64,000 nucleotides of DNA from Clostridium muellerianum (GCF_012926525.1 NZ_JABBNI010000047.1:62001-126000), one strand, 5' to 3'; positions 1 to 9,367 are shown, counted from the stretch's first letter. Numbers and translations: made by a program. Notes: a model not told the origin generated them from the letters alone.

Positions 1-440
1 TAGCAGATCACAAAGAACACATTGATACAGTGACAAATTGGCTTTGGAAGGAATTTGGAAAGGAAAATAACCGAGAATTTTTTGAAAGTATAATAAAAAA
101 CAGTTTAATAAAAGATAAACTACCATTAACATTTATTGCACTTGAAGATAATGAATTAGTAGGAACTATAGGACTTTGGAGAAGTGACTTAGTAAGTAGA
201 CAAGACCTTTTTCCTTGGTTGTCAGCATTGTTTGTTAAAGAAGATTGCAGAGGAAAAAGGATTGGACAAAAATTGCAGAACTTTTTAGTTGAGTATTGCA
301 GAGAAGCAGGGTATAAAGAACTATTTCTTTATACTGATCTTTGTAACTATTATGAAAAAACTGGATGGGAATACCTTGATGATGGTGTGGAATATTCAGG
401 GCAGTATTTAAAAATATATAAGAAGGAATTGAACAAGTAA
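1..440 (+). CDS. GNAT-family N-acetyltransferase, 5' end cut by window
   Basis: This is the C-terminal part of a GNAT acetyltransferase, which moves an acetyl group from acetyl-CoA to an amine. The reading frame is open from base 3 with no stop, reading ADHKEHIDTVTNWLW, so the GTG at 30 is internal and the true start lies before the window. The acetyl-CoA loop is seen as ALFVKEDCRGKRIGQKL, which carries the family's R/Q-x-x-G-x-G/A signature. It is followed by a strand and the typical YYEKTGWEYL segment near the C-terminus. The substrate cannot be told from sequence. A short hairpin follows the stop codon. Confidence 0.85.
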   Translation, partial: ADHKEHIDTVTNWLWKEFGKENNREFFESIIKNSLIKDKLPLTFIALEDNELVGTIGLWRSDLVSRQDLFPWLSALFVKEDCRGKRIGQKLQNFLVEYCREAGYKELFLYTDLCNYYEKTGWEYLDDGVEYSGQYLKIYKKELNK

Positions 441-466
441 TACATAGTATTTTTTTAATATTAATT

Positions 467-492
467 AAGGGAAGCCATTTTTGGTTTCCCTT
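467..492 (+). terminator. Possible weak terminator hairpin
   Basis: An 8-10 bp stem (AAGGGAAGCC / GGTTTCCCTT) with a short loop lies just after the acetyltransferase. It has no clean T-run after it, so it may be only a stem-loop. Confidence 0.4.
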
Positions 493-566
493 AAAAATTG
501 TCATATTATCAATATTGTTTTCCAAATATGATAAAAACACAAAAAAGCTACAAAAACATTTTGGTT

Positions 567-620
567 TAAACAAAGCTGCATTATGATAAAATAAGGATAT
601 AGGATGGTGAGAGGATTGTG
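567..620 (+). promoter_or_regulatory. 54-bp leader shared with the LuxR/MalT gene (copy A)
   Basis: This stretch, ending exactly at the start codon of the AAA ATPase gene, matches 6563-6616 at 51 of 54 positions, including the distance to the start codon. It contains an A/T-rich -10-like element (TATGATAAAAT) and the GAGAGG ribosome binding site. It may be a shared promoter and leader or a recombination boundary. Promoter function is inferred. Confidence 0.5.
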
Positions 621-2201
621 AAAAAGAAATTTAATGTAACAGGAACTTGTATTTCAAGTAGGCACTACATGGTGGATACGTCAAATAAGATAGATAAAAT
701 AATAGACTTAGTTAAAAATGAAGAGTATTTCATAATAAACAGACCAAGGCAATATGGAAAAACTACTACTTTATTTTTATTAAATAATAGATTGAAAAAG
801 AATGAAGAATACCTACCTATAAAAATAAGTTTTGAGGGCATAGGAGACTTAATCTTTGAGAAGGAAGATATATTTGTAAAGACATTTATAGAAATAATAA
901 GTGATAGTTTACTTTTAGAATATGAAAAATTAGCTGCTTTTTTAGAAGAAATGGGCAAAGAGGTTACAAATTTTAAGGATTTATCAAAAGTTGTAACAAA
1001 ATTTATTTTAAAATCAGAGAAAAAAGTAGTTTTGATGATAGATGAAGTGGATAAAAGCAGCAATAATCAAATGTTTTTAAGCTTCTTAGGAATGCTTAGA
1101 AATAAATATTTACTTAGAAATGAAGGTTTAGACTATACCTTTCATAGTGTAATTTTAGCAGGAGTACACGATATAAAGACGCTAAAAATTAAAATGAGGC
1201 CAGAGGAAGAACAGAAATACAATAGTCCCTGGAATATAGCAGCAGATTTTGATGTGGATATGAGCTTTTCAGCAAAGGAAATAAAGACCATGCTTGATGA
1301 TTATGTGGAAAACAAAGCTGTAAAGCTAGACAAAGAATATTTTTCAGAAAAGCTGTATTATTATACCTCAGGGTATCCTTTTTTAGTAAGCAAACTATGT
1401 AAGATAATAGATGAAAAAATAATGCAGGAAGACAGTTTAATATGGCACAAAGAATATATGGATTTAGCAGTTAAAGGAATATTAAGGGAAAGCAATACCA
1501 ACTTTGATAGTCTTATTAAAAATATTGAAAATAATGAGGAACTAAAAATTTTAGTAAAAAGGATTATCTTGGATAATGATGATATAGCATATGTAGCTGA
1601 TAACCCGATAATAAATTTGGGAATAATTTATGGAATATTTAAAAATGAAAACAGTAAAGTAAAAATTAATAATAGGATATATGAGCAAAGAATTTATAAC
1701 TATATGAGTTCACTTGTAGAAACTACAGTTAGTATAGGTTCTTATAATCAGCAAAGTGCTTATATAAAGGAAGATGGTATATTAGATATAAGAAAGATTC
1801 TTATAAAATTCTCAGAATTTATGAAGCATGAGTATTCACAAAAAAGAGAAGCTTTTTTAGAAGCGGATGGAAGGCTTTTATTTTTAGCCTTTATAAGTCC
1901 TATAATAAACGGAACAGGCTTTGCATTTAAGGAAGTGCAGGGTGGGGACGAGAAGCGTTTTGATATAGTTATAACCTATAATAAAAAAATGTATATACTA
2001 GAGCTTAAAAGATGGAGGGGCGAAGAGTACCATAAAAAAGGTTTGATACAATTAGGAGAATACTTAGATCAATACAGCCTCTCCGAAGGGTATCTTTTAG
2101 TATTTGATTTTAGAAAAGCAAATAGAGAATCAGGAAAATTAGAGGAGGTTACTGTAAACATAGGTGATAGAGATAAAAAAATAATGGAAGTTTACTGTTA
2201 A
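618..2201 (+). CDS. AAA-like ATPase with C-terminal PD-(D/E)XK nuclease-like domain
   Basis: A 527-residue protein with an N-terminal P-loop ATPase of the AAA-like/DUF type: RPRQYGKTTT near residues 42-51 is Walker A, and VVLMIDEVD near 138-146 is Walker B. The C-terminus has the pattern of a PD-(D/E)XK nuclease, with an acidic residue in RFDIVI near 447 and ELK near 462-464, and a K-rich strand before them. Such proteins are common and mostly uncharacterised in clostridia; defence or regulation has been proposed for relatives, but no function is shown here. Start is GTG; the homologous leader at 6614 has ATG at the same place. A decayed second copy of the C-terminus lies at 11821-11892. Confidence 0.75.
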   Translation: MKKKFNVTGTCISSRHYMVDTSNKIDKIIDLVKNEEYFIINRPRQYGKTTTLFLLNNRLKKNEEYLPIKISFEGIGDLIFEKEDIFVKTFIEIISDSLLLEYEKLAAFLEEMGKEVTNFKDLSKVVTKFILKSEKKVVLMIDEVDKSSNNQMFLSFLGMLRNKYLLRNEGLDYTFHSVILAGVHDIKTLKIKMRPEEEQKYNSPWNIAADFDVDMSFSAKEIKTMLDDYVENKAVKLDKEYFSEKLYYYTSGYPFLVSKLCKIIDEKIMQEDSLIWHKEYMDLAVKGILRESNTNFDSLIKNIENNEELKILVKRIILDNDDIAYVADNPIINLGIIYGIFKNENSKVKINNRIYEQRIYNYMSSLVETTVSIGSYNQQSAYIKEDGILDIRKILIKFSEFMKHEYSQKREAFLEADGRLLFLAFISPIINGTGFAFKEVQGGDEKRFDIVITYNKKMYILELKRWRGEEYHKKGLIQLGEYLDQYSLSEGYLLVFDFRKANRESGKLEEVTVNIGDRDKKIMEVYC

Positions 2202-2227
2202 AGAGTAGGATAAACCTACTCTTATTT
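2201..2227. terminator. Bidirectional terminator
   Basis: A 9-bp perfect stem, AAGAGTAGG / CCTACTCTT, is followed by TATTTT. It sits between the convergent AAA ATPase and TraB-like genes and overlaps the stop codon of the latter. Confidence 0.75.
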
Positions 2228-3148
2228 TAATCTAGAAATTTTATATCCCTTATCTTTAAATAATTTCAATAATCCACCTTTGCCAATTACATGAGATGCT
2301 CCAACTATTACAAAGTAAATTTCCTGTGATTTTATGAGGCTTTCTATTTTATTTGCCATATTTTCATTTCTTTCAAAAAGTAGTGTATTAAGATTGTTCT
2401 TATCTGATTCATTTAATGGTTTATATGTTAATATATCATTTACAAGAGTTAAAGCATCACCTTCAAATATGGCATTATGCATTTTTGATAATAGCTTCAT
2501 GGAAGTTTCTAAGTCTTTTAAATTCTTTATGCTGGTATCACCCAGACATTCTGGTGATAGATTTGCAGCTGCTATTAGTGCATTAACTTGTGTGCATGAA
2601 GTTTCAAGAGAAACTACTTCTTTTTTATCATGTTTTGCTCTGTTAATAAACATAAGGTCTATTCCATAAATAGATTTATATCCATACTTTTTCATAAGTC
2701 TTTGATGCAATATAGAATAAAAAGTTTTAGGAGGGTATTTGGAGCATTTTTCAAAATTTAAACCTAATTCTTTACATAAGTTTTTATATTTAATGGTATT
2801 TTCACTTTGCAAGAAATCAGGTTCAAAGTTCTCATTGTTTGTAGGTATTTTCACAGTAGGGGTGTTAGCTAAACATTTTAAGTAATCTATTTTATTTTTA
2901 AATTTAGTGATGTCCAATTCTACAGCAAGCTTTGTACTATTCATATAAGCTTCTTCAACTGCACTATTAAAACATACCTTTTTATTATTTCCAAGATGTA
3001 TTGAACCACCAAGATAAAAATACCCCTCGTTATTTTCTACTTTATAAAAAATACCATCATAAACCTTTTTATTCTTTAATTTGTTGATTTTATTTAATAA
3101 AGGTCTTAATTTTAGTTTTTTTATATTGATAAATGTGTAACTAGACAT
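2222..3148 (-). CDS. TraB/GumN-family protein
   Basis: A 308-residue protein of the TraB/GumN family (the group that includes TIKI proteases and the plasmid pheromone-shutdown protein TraB). The typical N-terminal motif is visible as GYFYLGGSIHLG near residues 45-56, and the C-terminal one as FVIVGASHVIGKGGLL near 283-298. These two segments carry the conserved Gly-His residues thought to form the active site. No signal peptide or membrane segment is obvious, so it is probably cytoplasmic. Bacterial members have no settled function. It stands alone, convergent to the AAA ATPase, with its own ribosome binding site (AAGAGGTT) before the ATG at 3148. Confidence 0.75.
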   Translation of the reverse strand: MSSYTFINIKKLKLRPLLNKINKLKNKKVYDGIFYKVENNEGYFYLGGSIHLGNNKKVCFNSAVEEAYMNSTKLAVELDITKFKNKIDYLKCLANTPTVKIPTNNENFEPDFLQSENTIKYKNLCKELGLNFEKCSKYPPKTFYSILHQRLMKKYGYKSIYGIDLMFINRAKHDKKEVVSLETSCTQVNALIAAANLSPECLGDTSIKNLKDLETSMKLLSKMHNAIFEGDALTLVNDILTYKPLNESDKNNLNTLLFERNENMANKIESLIKSQEIYFVIVGASHVIGKGGLLKLFKDKGYKISRLK

Positions 3149-3318
3149 AAGAACCTCTTTAAAAATTATTCACATAGTAATATATTGTACTAAATCATAT
3201 ATTATTCGCTATTAATGAATATAGATAGATTTTAAGCATAGAATCTATAAGTAGATCAATTTAGAAAGGTAATTTAATGTATGTCATAAAAATATTTTAA
3301 TTATTTCTTAAACAGAAT

Positions 3319-3481
3319 TAAGGCATCTGAAAGAAAATAATAAGTCCAGATGCGAAGAATATTTTGTGTCAGGCAAGGAGGCAGGTTCCGCAGATAGTTG
3401 GACTATCTAAGGGTTCTGCCGACGCCGAATGACTCAAAATAGACTAGTAGATGGACTTATTATTTTTTTGAAGATGCCTAA
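3319..3481. repeat. 160-bp dyad element, copy 1
   Basis: A large imperfect palindrome with outer arms AGGCATCTGA / AAGATGCCTA and AATAATAAGTCCA / TGGACTTATTATT. Inside are TTTTGTGTC / GACTCAAAA, GGCAG / CTGCC and AGATAG / CTATCT. A second full copy lies at 12197-12358 and a half copy near 22722-22776. Stem changes between copies are compensatory. No reading frame is present. It could be a MITE or a structured RNA. Confidence 0.7.
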
Positions 3482-3552
3482 GGTGATAGCGATATATATG
3501 AAGATTATCATGGAGACTTTTAAGAGTAATTTAGAAATTAGGAGGTATTTTT

Positions 3553-3768
3553 GTGAAAATTTATGTGATGTGTGAACCGTCCAAATTTAGCAAATTGCAA
3601 AGAATACAAGAGCTTCATAGTGAGGTTATCCTAAAAGTAGAAAATCAAAATATGATTTATCATTTCTTTAATGTATTGTTGCCTGTATTTCCAGCTGTTT
3701 TAGATAATATACCATGTGCTATTAAACGTTTTAAGGATATAACAACCATAATTATTAAATATCTTTAG
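3553..3768 (+). CDS. Small hypothetical protein (71 aa)
   Basis: An orphan reading frame with a good ribosome binding site (TAGGAGG, 8 bases before a GTG start). It encodes 71 residues with a hydrophobic middle (YHFFNVLLPVFPAVL, residues 36-50) and no recognised domain. It follows directly on the 160-bp dyad element and precedes a hairpin (AACAACAATT / AATTGTTGTT) near 3798-3833. It could be a real small protein or the remnant of a longer gene. Confidence 0.4.
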   Translation: MKIYVMCEPSKFSKLQRIQELHSEVILKVENQNMIYHFFNVLLPVFPAVLDNIPCAIKRFKDITTIIIKYL

Positions 3769-3910
3769 TGATTTATGGAAGATATAAAATACAAAAAACA
3801 ACAATTAAGAATTAATAACCCCAATTGTTGTTAAAAAGTTGCCAGTGACAAAGCTGATAATTACAACGTAAAAATATTTCCACCAAGAGTAGCATAAAAT
3901 ACGAAATTAT

Positions 3911-4246
3911 TTAGTGCTTTACAACAGTGAGGAGCATTTTAAATTTTTCGTGAGCTTCAAGTCCATGAGGAACACCAGAGGGCATTACTATGGTTTCATT
4001 TTCTTTAACATTAAAAACATTATCACCTATTGTAATTTCAGCGGTACCATCTAATATTTGCACCACAGCATCTCCAGAAGTAACATGAGAACTGATACCT
4101 TCTCCTTTATCCAGTGAAAATAAGGTAATATTAGCTGATGGTGTTTGTGCAATAGTTCTACTTATAACTTGATTTTCTTGATATGATATTAAATCTCTTA
4201 AATTAAGTACCTTAGAAAATTCTATATTTTTAACTAAGTTATTCAT
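3911..4246 (-). CDS. Cupin-domain protein
   Basis: A 111-residue single-domain cupin. The two cupin motifs can be read: the first as GEGISSHVTSGDAVVQILDG (residues 49-68), the second as PSGVPHGLEAHEKF near 89-102. Small cupins of this type bind a metal through His/Glu residues and are often sugar- or stress-related or annotated as 'cupin 2' proteins. The first motif has only one clear histidine, so metal binding is uncertain. It lies downstream of cooS on the same strand, but a hairpin at 4283-4355 separates them. RBS AAGGAG precedes the ATG. Confidence 0.8.
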   Translation of the reverse strand: MNNLVKNIEFSKVLNLRDLISYQENQVISRTIAQTPSANITLFSLDKGEGISSHVTSGDAVVQILDGTAEITIGDNVFNVKENETIVMPSGVPHGLEAHEKFKMLLTVVKH

Positions 4247-4282
4247 TTTTTATCTCCTTAAACTTCTTGAGTTTTATAAATT

Positions 4283-4355
4283 AGCTGTGGCATTAAGAAA
4301 TTTGCATACAATATATAGTATATTGCAGCATCTATTCTTAATGCTACAGCTTTTT
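4283..4355. terminator. Hairpin downstream of cooS
   Basis: Arms AGCTGTGGCATTAAGAA (4283-4299) and TTCTTAATGCTACAGCT (4335-4351) pair almost perfectly around a 35-base loop. T-runs are strong on the plus strand and weaker on the minus strand. It probably marks the end of the cooS transcript. Confidence 0.55.
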
Positions 4356-4375
4356 ATATTATAAATTTTTTAATA

Positions 4376-6295
4376 CTAACTTAATCCCAAACCTTTTCTT
4401 TTTTTGATTATATGAGCTTCTATACCATTTGCTACTTCAACAGGATCATCACCTAATGCAATTTTTCCACCAGTTACATCTTCAGCTTTTTTAGTTAAAA
4501 GCTCTACCAGCTGTGGAGCACCTGTCATGAAAGGTACAGGTGATAGGTGAGTATAAGTACCATATGCTAATGCAAAAATTCCATCTATAGTTGCTTTTTG
4601 TTCCATCCATTCTGGAGCTGTAACAGCTATTGGAAGATCACATACATCAACATCTAAGTGATCTGCAAGAGCAGTAACAAGCATAGATATTCTTCCTGTA
4701 TCAGTACAAGTTCCAAAGCTTAGTACTGGTGGTATTTTTAACATATTACATACTTCTTTTAGTCCTTCACCAGCCATATTATTAGCTGCTTCTACAGTAC
4801 AAAGTCCTGCAACCTCAAGAGCATGGTTTCCACATCCTGCACTGACAACTAATATATCTTTCTTTATAAGTTCTTTTGTAAGATTTATTGTCATGGAGTC
4901 TTGAGGACCATTTCTTAGAGTGGAGCAGTTTGCAAGAGCAACAACTCCTTTAATCTTTCCAGCAGATATTACATCTACTAATGGATCAAGTTTATTTCCA
5001 AGAGCACCTAAAACGGCTTCAGTGGAGAAACCAGCTACAGCTTTTTGAACTTTTTTAGGAACCATTGGTTGAATATTTCTTTGTTTTCTCTTTTTAAAGT
5101 TTTCTATGCCTAGTTCGATTAATCTATCTGCCATGGCATTAACTTTTGAAGGACTATAAGGAATCTTTTCATCAAGTCCTGGTAAATCGATGATAGTACT
5201 TACAGATACCAAAGTTACCTGATATTTTTCTGCATACATATCTATAGCTGGTGGTGAGCAGTTTTCTTCCATTGCAAAGACATCTACAGTACCAGTAGCG
5301 AGTAGCGGTTCTATAGTAAGCCAGTTTCCCATATGGCCTACAAATACATCATCCATTTCAAATCTTTGTAATAATTCTTGACCTGTTTCTATTGAACCTA
5401 TTATTCTAAGTCCCTTAGCTCCAGCTGCTTTTGCTTTTTCTTGAACTTCCTGTGTTTTTGCTTTTAACATGGAAGCAACACCAGGCCAAGGTTGATGACC
5501 ATTAAATACTATATTTACATACTCTGGGTCCATAATTCCTAAATCCATATTAACTTCATGAGGTTTTGGAGTTCCGAATAGTATATCCTGAACCATTTCT
5601 AGTCCTATCTGACTGTTATATATGGTAGCTATACCAAGTCTAAGAGCTTTCATTGCTAAAGAAACATAACTTCCATCTACATTTGTAAGACAGCTAGCTA
5701 CACAATTTTGCTCTTCATGTATTGTTCCACCAGGATATATGTCTAACTTTCTCCATACTTCTTTTCTCTTTTTTGGGGCAAAGGCTTCAATCATAATGTT
5801 AGTGTCTTCTACACCAATACTTTGTTGATCTTCAAGTAGTACAGCTAATTCTATAGCCATATCATTGATTTCCTGATTAGTGTTTATACCAACCTTTTCA
5901 CACATCCATTTAAGTTTATTTGTATCTGTAATTTTAAATGGAGTTTTTCCTTCAGCTGTAGCCTTTAAGGTTCTGAAAGCTTCATAGGCATGATGACTAT
6001 ATGTACCTGCTCCCATTATGTTTTTTAGAAGAAAGTTTCTCATTGCCATAGCATCAGGGCCTATTCCACAAACACCTTTAGTTTGACCTGATTTTTCACT
6101 TATTCTGCAGGGACCATTTGAACACAGTTGACAGCTTAAACCCTCAAGACAAAACTTACATCTGATTTTTTCCTGCAAAGCGTATCTATCAAATGCATTA
6201 GACATTCCATCTTCCCTAATTCTTTTAAGCATTTCTTCTACAGAATCATGGTAGCTAACTCTACCTGCTGATTTTTCTAGTATAGTTTCACTCAT
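4376..6295 (-). CDS. cooS: Anaerobic carbon monoxide dehydrogenase catalytic subunit
   Basis: A 639-residue Ni-Fe CO dehydrogenase, the usual length for CooS. It oxidises CO to CO2 and passes electrons to ferredoxin. The N-terminal cysteine cluster CKFCLEGLSCQLCSNGPCRI near residues 46-65 supplies the D- and B-cluster ligands, and further cysteines (GCGNHALEVAGLC, FGTCTDTGR) fit the active-site C-cluster region. RBS AAGGAG precedes the ATG. There is no cooF, cooC or acetyl-CoA synthase gene beside it, so this is a stand-alone copy rather than part of the acetyl-CoA synthase operon. It is divergent from a LuxR/MalT-type regulator, with a MITE-like element between them. Confidence 0.95.
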   Translation of the reverse strand: MSETILEKSAGRVSYHDSVEEMLKRIREDGMSNAFDRYALQEKIRCKFCLEGLSCQLCSNGPCRISEKSGQTKGVCGIGPDAMAMRNFLLKNIMGAGTYSHHAYEAFRTLKATAEGKTPFKITDTNKLKWMCEKVGINTNQEINDMAIELAVLLEDQQSIGVEDTNIMIEAFAPKKRKEVWRKLDIYPGGTIHEEQNCVASCLTNVDGSYVSLAMKALRLGIATIYNSQIGLEMVQDILFGTPKPHEVNMDLGIMDPEYVNIVFNGHQPWPGVASMLKAKTQEVQEKAKAAGAKGLRIIGSIETGQELLQRFEMDDVFVGHMGNWLTIEPLLATGTVDVFAMEENCSPPAIDMYAEKYQVTLVSVSTIIDLPGLDEKIPYSPSKVNAMADRLIELGIENFKKRKQRNIQPMVPKKVQKAVAGFSTEAVLGALGNKLDPLVDVISAGKIKGVVALANCSTLRNGPQDSMTINLTKELIKKDILVVSAGCGNHALEVAGLCTVEAANNMAGEGLKEVCNMLKIPPVLSFGTCTDTGRISMLVTALADHLDVDVCDLPIAVTAPEWMEQKATIDGIFALAYGTYTHLSPVPFMTGAPQLVELLTKKAEDVTGGKIALGDDPVEVANGIEAHIIKKRKGLGLS

Positions 6296-6326
6296 AAGAT
6301 ATTCACTCCTTAAGTTTATTGTTATT

Positions 6327-6453
6327 ACTCAACTTTTGGATATACAAAAGTTTGAAATTAAGCATAATGTGAAGCAAGCTTTTTAGAGGACAGAGGACAA
6401 TTGTCCTCTAAAAAAATGTTTCACATTTTTTTAAAACTGCGAAAGTTGAGTTA
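6327..6453. repeat. MITE-like GAGGACA element, short copy
   Basis: Nested inverted repeats: outer ACTCAACTTT / AAAGTTGAGT (6327-6336 / 6444-6453), then AATGTGAA / TTTCACATT, then AGAGGACA / TGTCCTCT around 6385-6410. It shares its parts with the longer elements at 35619-35804, 40645-40912 and 62851-63030. It fills the cooS/LuxR intergenic region. A further fragment (AGAGGACAGTTGACAGA) lies near 6537-6553. Confidence 0.65.
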
Positions 6454-6562
6454 TTAGTATCATTAATAAATTTTCCAATGATGCGTTTAATTATGTACTT
6501 AACTTTTGCAAAAATAATATAATGTATTATTTTTAAGAGGACAGTTGACAGATATTTTTGTC

Positions 6563-6616
6563 TAAACAAAGCTGCATTATGATAAAATAAGAAAATAGGA
6601 TGGTGAGAGGATTATG
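6563..6616 (+). promoter_or_regulatory. 54-bp leader shared with the AAA ATPase gene (copy B)
   Basis: Matches 567-620 at 51 of 54 positions and ends at the ATG of the LuxR/MalT-type gene. It contains TATGATAAAAT and GAGAGG. See copy A. Confidence 0.5.
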
Positions 6617-9268
6617 GAAAATAATATAAATCTTCTAGCGACTAAATTCAGTATAAATCATGTATATAGGCTAAAAGCTGTTGCACGTAACAAGCTATTT
6701 GAAATTCTTGATGATTCAGTAAATAGTGATTTGACATTTATAAACGCACCAGCGGGATTTGGAAAGACCACCTTATTAAGTTCATGGATTACAATGCATA
6801 AGAAAAAATCAATGCGTGCAGCATGGCTTACTCTAGATGAAGAGGATAATGATGAGACAAGATTTTGGATATATGTTGTTTCAGCGATAAAAGCAGTACT
6901 TCCTAATATAGGAGGAAAAGCTGCAAAACTTCTTAGCTCTTCTAAAATAGGTGGTATGGAAACTATAATTACTGTATTAATTAATGAAATACAGGAAACT
7001 AAAAAAAGTTTTCTTTTTATAATAGAGGATTTGCACCTTATAAAAAATAAGGAAATATTAAATTGTCTAAAGTTTTTTATGAATAATATACCTCAGAATA
7101 TTCATTTGGTAATAACTAGCCGCAGGGAAATTTCGTCTGTAATATCAGGAATAAAGGTTTATGGAAGAATAATTGAAATTGGTCAGGAAGAGTTAAGATT
7201 TACAAAGGAGGAAACTGCTGCTTTTATAAATGAGGTTATGGAATTAAAAGCTTCTGAGAAGGATTTAGTTAAGCTATATGAATTGACTGAAGGTTGGCCA
7301 GCAGGACTTCAGATTGTAGCTTTATTTTGTAAACGGAAGGGTATAGATGCAATAAAGAATAAAAAAAGCATGATGATTCAGACACAGTTTGAAAATTACT
7401 TTATTGAAGATGTGGTAAACAGCCAACCTGAAGATGTTTATGAGTTCTTGATAAAGACCTCACTTTTAGATACCTTTTCCTATGAGTTATGTGCTTGTGT
7501 TACTGGAATACCAAACTGTAGTAATATTCTAAATAAAGTGCTGGAGATGAATCTTTTTATTTCTTGTTTAGAGGATAAAGAAAATTGGTACAAGTATCAC
7601 AATCTTTTTACCAGCTTTCTAAAAAAGAGAATAGAAAAAGAGCAGCCTGATTTATCAAAAGAGATATACATGAAGGCTGGGCAATGGTATGAAAGCAGGG
7701 GGTATAAGCAGGAGGCGTGCTCTTACTATCTAAAAGGAAAAAGTTTTGAAAAAGCAGTAATTTTAATGGAAGAAGTTAGTACAGACCTCATATATCGTGG
7801 GCAATTTACACTTCTTGAAAAATGGATACAAGAAATCCCAGTACACTATTTATATAAAAGTTCTAGACTAATGCTTGATTTTGTATGGATTTATTTATCA
7901 AAGCATAAGATAGAAGATGCAAAATATTATATAGAAATCATTGAAAATGAGTTCGAAATAATAAAAAAAGATGATAAGTCAACCTTTAAAGGGGAGTTTC
8001 TTATTGCAAAAGCTTTTGTTTCAATGGATAATCTTGAACAAAGTATTAATCTGCTAAAAAGAGCTATGGAGCTTACGGAAAGGTTCAATCCCAATTATCC
8101 CGCTGCTCTTATGAGTATAGCAACTTCATATATAATTCATGGTGAATTTTTAGAGGCGGAACAATACTATTTTAAAGCGCTAACAGCAAGTAAAAAGATT
8201 GAAAACCTGTACTCTGCTGCATACTCATGGGGAAGTCTTGGTATGATGATGACTTGTCAGGGAAGATTTAGTGAAACTGAGGCTTTATACAAGGAGGCAG
8301 AAGAATATCTAAAAGAAAGAGGTGGAAGGTCCATACCTTTATTAGGACTTGTGTTTTCAGGACGCTCTGAGATATATTACTTCAAGAATGAGCTTGAAAA
8401 GGCATATGATTTTTCAGTAAAAGCAGAAGAGTTGTTTGAAAAAGGAGGCATATTTGATATTAAGAACAACTGTTATGCTATAAAAGCTCGCACATTGCTG
8501 GCAAAGGGAGATAAGTTAAGGGCCATAGAAACTATTAATAGAGCTATGATCTTGTCCCAAAAAGATAAAATATATGGCTTTAAAAGACATATTGATTACT
8601 GCAAGGCAAGAATGTTTTTGGATATGGATGAATTAGATCAAGCAGCAGATTTTATTGAGGATTATAACCTTTCTTTTGAGGAGAGTATTAAGAAATATAA
8701 TCTACATGATTATATTTTACTGGCAGAAATTCTTATTAAAAGAAAGAAATTTGAAAGAGGAATTAGCTGCATTGAAAATATAATGAAATTTGAGAGCATT
8801 GGCAAGATGTATGAAGTACAGTTAAGGATATTAAAAACAGATGCACTCTTAAGTACTTCAGAACATGAAACTGCATATGATGAATTACATAAAGCATTAA
8901 TAGATTGTTCAAAAGAAAACTATGTAAGAATATTTATTAACTATGGAAATAGAATTAAAGATATTTTGAAACTTTTTATTGATACTAAAAGTGACAGATA
9001 TGAGAGTAGAAGTATTGAGTATGCTAAATATATATTGAAATTTTTTGATAATAAACCTATGAAAATAGCCAGGAATACTATACTTACAAAAAGAGAATTA
9101 GAAGTATTAAAACTTATAAGCAAAGGTTTAAGTAATGAAGAAATTGCGAAAAATTTGTTTATTTCCATAAGCACAGTTAAAAGCCACACTTTGAATATAT
9201 TTGGAAAGCTGGAGGTTAATAGTCGTTCCAAGGCTGTTGTTGAAGCAGAGAGAATGGGAGTTATCTAG
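6614..9268 (+). CDS. LuxR-family (MalT/LAL-type) ATP-dependent transcriptional regulator
   Basis: An 884-residue regulator built like MalT and other large ATP-binding LuxR regulators. A P-loop NTPase comes first (NAPAGFGKTTLL near residues 44-55; FLFIIEDLHLI near 133-143 as Walker B). A long alpha-helical TPR-like sensor region follows (about 350-800), and a LuxR helix-turn-helix ends the protein (LTKRELEVLKLISKGLSNEE, then STVKSHTLNI, residues 822-855). In this class an inducer and ATP together drive oligomerisation and activation. The inducer is unknown. The gene is divergent from cooS, so cooS is a candidate target; that is inference. It shares a nearly identical 54-bp leader with the unrelated AAA ATPase gene at 618. 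Confidence 0.85.
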   Translation: MENNINLLATKFSINHVYRLKAVARNKLFEILDDSVNSDLTFINAPAGFGKTTLLSSWITMHKKKSMRAAWLTLDEEDNDETRFWIYVVSAIKAVLPNIGGKAAKLLSSSKIGGMETIITVLINEIQETKKSFLFIIEDLHLIKNKEILNCLKFFMNNIPQNIHLVITSRREISSVISGIKVYGRIIEIGQEELRFTKEETAAFINEVMELKASEKDLVKLYELTEGWPAGLQIVALFCKRKGIDAIKNKKSMMIQTQFENYFIEDVVNSQPEDVYEFLIKTSLLDTFSYELCACVTGIPNCSNILNKVLEMNLFISCLEDKENWYKYHNLFTSFLKKRIEKEQPDLSKEIYMKAGQWYESRGYKQEACSYYLKGKSFEKAVILMEEVSTDLIYRGQFTLLEKWIQEIPVHYLYKSSRLMLDFVWIYLSKHKIEDAKYYIEIIENEFEIIKKDDKSTFKGEFLIAKAFVSMDNLEQSINLLKRAMELTERFNPNYPAALMSIATSYIIHGEFLEAEQYYFKALTASKKIENLYSAAYSWGSLGMMMTCQGRFSETEALYKEAEEYLKERGGRSIPLLGLVFSGRSEIYYFKNELEKAYDFSVKAEELFEKGGIFDIKNNCYAIKARTLLAKGDKLRAIETINRAMILSQKDKIYGFKRHIDYCKARMFLDMDELDQAADFIEDYNLSFEESIKKYNLHDYILLAEILIKRKKFERGISCIENIMKFESIGKMYEVQLRILKTDALLSTSEHETAYDELHKALIDCSKENYVRIFINYGNRIKDILKLFIDTKSDRYESRSIEYAKYILKFFDNKPMKIARNTILTKRELEVLKLISKGLSNEEIAKNLFISISTVKSHTLNIFGKLEVNSRSKAVVEAERMGVI

Positions 9269-9367
9269 GCCTAAAGCATAAATTCATACTTTTTACTGAT
9301 TTATTGTATCTCATAAGGTTATATTATAAGTTTGATGAAAATTTATTTAACCATATGGAGGTATAAA

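Noticed and set aside
30-440. The GTG at 30 as the start of the acetyltransferase
   Set aside because: The frame is open upstream to the window edge and the added residues look like normal coding sequence of this family, so the gene starts outside the window.
3321-3480. An IS200/IS605 or group II intron end
   Set aside because: Hairpins are compatible but no transposase, target duplication or intron domain V was found in the window.
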